NCBI GenBank assembly: GCA_028551475.1
Contig: CM052354.1
Location: 6,516,001-6,580,000, forward strand
Length of the DNA: 64,000 nt
Reading direction: 5' to 3'
Source: Casuarina equisetifolia
Taxonomy: Eukaryota > Streptophyta > Magnoliopsida > Fagales > Casuarinaceae
Positions 61,190 through 64,000 of the stretch are shown here, piece after piece. The position numbers were made by a program, and so were the translations under genes. Within the stretch, counting starts at the first letter, position 1, and each line of letters opens with the position of its first letter. Under the pieces are notes generated by a model that saw only the letters and a program-made list of their open reading frames with translations, was not told the DNA's origin and did not search any database.

Positions 61190-63443
61190 GATCATTTTCA
61201 ATTTTTCAATAAATGGAAACACAACACCGTGGTAAACCTTTCAACAGATTTTGCAGCCAGACCTCTAGTAGAGTTTTTAGTTTTTTTAAAGGAATATAGT
61301 TGTAAACGCTTTAGTTTTGAGAGAGGAGTACATGAAAAGGTGTCAAGCATAGAGAAGCTATTATTGCTGATGTATTCATCATCATTGTGTATTGCAATGG
61401 CTTCTGACAAGCACCAACCAGTTGCAACCTTTTCCAGATGTGAAAACATTAGCATGGAAGTGAACATAGGGCAATGTTCAATGTAATACGGTTAAAGACA
61501 AGGAAACTAAGAGAGTAAATAATGGTTCATCACAGATGTTACCGTTGTTATTCCAAGGGAATTGTTACTATTGACCTCCACAGAGGAATCCATCCACCAC
61601 CAACCCTTGAACTTAGGTCATTCTAGGAGGTAAAGTTCCTTTGAGGATGGGAAAAATGAGATTGGTGCCAATGAAGAAAACCATTCATTCCTATCACCAC
61701 GAATTGCTGTGTATTGTAGCAAATATATTCAAGCCTAAGATGCAAGGAAATTGGCTCAGTGATGGAAAATATTGCAATTTCCCACCCACAATTAATCTTC
61801 ATTCAATGAGACTTGTGAGTGATGAAAGCCAACTAGGAAGCCTTCTACCTTGATAGTGGCCTTAGGTAAAGTCGTTTCAAATTTGGATGTGGTTGGAGGC
61901 CTTCTAATGAAATGTCATTGGCAAAATCATTAACATGACCTCCAATACTCTAGTATACATATAAGAATTACGACCTAGTTTTTACTTTAAACTCATAGTC
62001 TCATATTCTAATGCAACACCTTTCCCATTACTCAATCCCTTAAGTCCAAGGCATCCTCCGAAGTTATTGAATCCATCTAATTCATTTAAGCCACCACTAT
62101 GCTTAGAGAGAGAACTCAAATCAACTACAAAATCATGTCAGCATTTGAAGATTTGTTAATTGCCCCAATCCATGACATATATCTTAACCCCCAACATTGA
62201 TTAATCAACACTATTTAAATAACTAACCAACCTTAAGCATTTTGAGATTGATTGCTGCTAGGGGTTAAAGTATAAGCTACATGAATAGGGGCAATTAACT
62301 AATCTTCAAATGTTGGCATGTTTGTAATCGATTCAAGTTTTCTCTCAAAGGTTAATCAATGTTGATTTGTTAATCTTGTAGTTTTTTGAACTACAAAAAG
62401 CAAATCAATGCATTGAATGTGAAGGAAAATTATTGCAACTTAGCCTTAGAGTTGTTAAGATATCATATTCATCTTGAGGTATTCTAGAGAGCTCATCATT
62501 TATAAAGTTTAACCATTTTGTTCCTAGATTTTTGAAATATAAAAACCCTCCTAGCCAAAAGAACAACTACATAACTTTTGAAGATTCCCTTATCATTTTA
62601 CCAATACTTGAATAGTGTGGCATGTTCTCATCTATAAAAGTCATGTGCTTAAATAAACTTGTGAAGCATGTTCCTTTAAACCCTCTAAATGATATGGATT
62701 TGGATGCATAATCTTTGCAACCTTACCATTGGTGCGGTAATTAATATTTTATTACCTCTTGCACCAACCATCAATAGTTTTTTCAAGTTAGACCTTTTTT
62801 CATCATCCACATTCCACACATCGTCTAGTATAACTAAGTATCACTTTTCATCAATTTCATTTTGAAGATTATCAACTAGTTTATACATTTCAATAATTTC
62901 TACTTCCATCTTTATTGTAGATTCTAATACCTTTTCAACAATATTTTTTCACATTGAAACAATCAAAGACAACTGTTTTTAGCTCAAATTTTTCTTTGGA
63001 TTTTCTCATCATTAAATATGAGTTGAGCTATTTTAGTCTTTCCTAATCCACCCATACCAACAATAGGAAGGATTGAAACAATCTCTTCATTGTTGGAGTT
63101 CATCACAAGTCCTATTACTATTTCCTCATCATTCTCTGGCCAAAGACTTTTGCTTGATGCAAAAAAAAGAAGCAGCATTATACCTCTCCACATACCTAAG
63201 CTCTCTTCATGGCACTCCAATTGAAAATATTTCATATTGGCTGCCATGGCATCTAATGTCTCTCGAATCATCTAAATCTTATAGCTCATTTTAAGACCAA
63301 AGGCAAGCTTGTTTGACTTGGAAAAGAATTTGCAAATCTCTTTTGCCTTCTTATCCTGAGTCATTATTCCTTGTCATAGAAATAGTATCCAGAAACTCAT
63401 CCGCATAAAAAATGACGTTACTTAGCTCTCCAAGCCTGAGTTT
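61190..63443 (-). pseudogene. Decayed CC-NBS-LRR (RGA-type NLR) disease-resistance gene
   Basis: Read on the minus strand, NLR landmarks occur in the right order but in different frames and with many stops. They are: a coiled-coil remnant (ELSNVIFYADEFLDTI, near 63385-63440), a linker (ICKFFSKSNKLAFGLKM, near 63270-63340), the P-loop GMGGLGKT (63035-63058), the kinase-2 motif YLVILDDVW (near 62814-62840) with an RNBS-B-like GNKILITA after it, an RNBS-C-like HLEGLKEHASQV (about 62680), SRIPQDEYDIL (about 62459-62492), an RNBS-D/MHD-side remnant (NYKINKSTLINL, 62346-62385), then LRR-region pieces (KHSGGLNELDGFNN, about 62060-62100; LEGLQPHPNLKRLYLR, 61862-61908; LKELYLLRMTKFKGWW, about 61600; LTSMLMFSHLEK, about 61436-61470). 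An intact NLR of this type is about 1000 aa. Here the ARC2 region is largely missing and a fold-back element sits in its place. It is certainly not functional as a full receptor. Confidence 0.88.
62101..62351. mobile_element. Fold-back MITE-like element inside the NLR relic
   Basis: Two inverted arms of about 90 bp (62101-62192 and 62261-62351) pair with each other. Matching pieces include GCATTTGAAGATTTGTTAATT against AATTAACTAATCTTCAAATG, TTGCCCC against GGGGCAA, TTAACCCC against GGGGTTAA, and AGAGAGAACTC against the inverse TTTTCTCTC. A loop of about 68 bp separates them. No coding capacity is present. Mismatches between arms indicate some age. The element lies between the nucleotide-binding and LRR parts of the NLR pseudogene. 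The target-site duplication is unclear, so the superfamily (Mutator-like or other) is undecided. Confidence 0.75.
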
Positions 63444-63771
63444 ATTGATGGAAAGTGTAAAAGAGATAAAAAAGCGTTCATGACAAAATTGAAGGATAGA
63501 ATGAAGATCGGTTTTGCTTTGCATAGAAACAACTATGTACACCCTACTTTTATAAGACCAGAGACTGCAAAGAAAAGTCCATGATCCGTGAACTTGCGCG
63601 TGAACAGAATAATCATGAGCAAACAAAGGAATTCAAAAAGTTCAACAAACGACGACCAGAGACTTTGAACAGAATCGTCATCTGTTCACAGTCAATCGAC
63701 CAACCCAGAGAAAAAGAGAGAGAAGCTTAGACTGCTGATTTCATTCTAAAAAATAAAATTCAATCGCTTAC

Positions 63772-64000
63772 CTCGCCGGCCATCCCCAAAATCATATACA
63801 GGGTGAATCCGACACCAAACTCCCGCAAAACCAGACTATCTCTCTACAATGTACACCATCGATCAAATCAAACACAGGCAAATAGAATCAACAAAATCCA
63901 ATGCCTTACCTAACGCGTCTACCTGCTTACTCAAGACCGGATGGGTGGCCCCTGTGATTCTTCAAGGAAGTCTCCAAGAAAGATGCGTGGCCTGTGCCGG
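63772..64000 (-). pseudogene. Partial, degraded second copy of the AHL13-like gene (end of exon 1, intron 1, exon 2)
   Basis: The segment aligns with 55506-55740 of the intact gene. Exon-1 end (63910-64000, continuing beyond the window): ASFLETSLKNHRGHPSGL corresponds to TSLSEPPLKKHRGRPPGS. The AT-hook core GRP has become GHP, and the frame then shifts by one base before KQVDALG. Intron 1 is 87 bp against 88 bp, with shared blocks such as ATCGATCAAATCAAACACA and donor GTAAGG. The exon-2 acceptor AG reads GG (63823-63824). Exon 2 (63772-63822) is two bases shorter; its last 15 codons remain open and related (GVGFTLYMILGMAGE versus GVGFTPHVIMVKAGE), with the donor GTAAGC kept. Intron-2 similarity stops after about 20 bp, and beyond it comes the NLR relic. 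No exon 3-5 equivalents were seen. Whether upstream exon 1 survives lies outside the window. Confidence 0.88.

Noticed and set aside
1-64000. CRISPR arrays, bacterial operons and known conserved microRNA precursors
   Set aside because: Sequence is plant nuclear; no spaced repeats of that kind, and by eye no match to conserved plant microRNAs was found, although a computed search would be more reliable.

Overview
This is a window of plant nuclear DNA, very probably from a eudicot. The evidence is AT-rich intergenic DNA, two plant-specific AT-hook (AHL) transcription factor genes, a SUPERMAN-like C2H2 repressor gene, a SAUR gene, GT-AG introns of plant type, and a decayed coiled-coil NLR resistance gene whose residual motifs look like those of dicot RGA-type NLRs. 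Gene density is low: four apparently intact protein genes in 64 kb.

Layout. 0.18-0.86 kb (-): a single-exon SUPERMAN/RABBIT EARS-like zinc-finger repressor with a C-terminal EAR motif. 0.9-31.5 kb: a roughly 30 kb gene-poor stretch with tRNA-derived SINE-like remnants, microsatellites, several GC-richer islands and no gene I can recognise. 32.0-32.9 kb (+): an intronless clade-A AHL gene (type I, one AT-hook plus PPC domain), close to Arabidopsis AHL21/AHL23. 33-45 kb: intergenic DNA holding an old tandem duplication of about 3 kb (38.1-40.7 and 41.4-44.3 kb) that carries repeat sequence, possibly an LTR-element fossil. 45.18-45.55 kb (-): a SAUR-family gene with a clear TATA box. 49.3-56.2 kb (-): a five-exon clade-B AHL gene (two AT-hooks plus PPC), close to AHL13, with all splice junctions readable. 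61.2-63.5 kb (-): a multiply broken CC-NBS-LRR gene interrupted by a fold-back MITE-like element. 63.77-64.0 kb (-): a degraded partial second copy of the AHL13-like gene (end of exon 1, intron 1, exon 2), running off the window end.

How the genes fit together. Three of the four intact genes encode nuclear regulators of growth or organ identity: the EAR-type zinc finger and two AHL proteins from different clades, whose PPC domains are known to form homo- and hetero-oligomers. The fourth is an auxin-response SAUR. From memory, Arabidopsis chromosome 4 also carries an AHL23 gene, a SUPERMAN-like zinc-finger gene and AHL13 within a short interval (At4g17800-At4g17950). The window may therefore be a conserved syntenic block expanded by repeats, which needs a database check. 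The most informative irregularities are the AHL pseudogene fused to an NLR relic, the MITE inside that relic, the tandem non-coding duplication, and out-of-frame upstream ATGs just before two transcription-factor starts.
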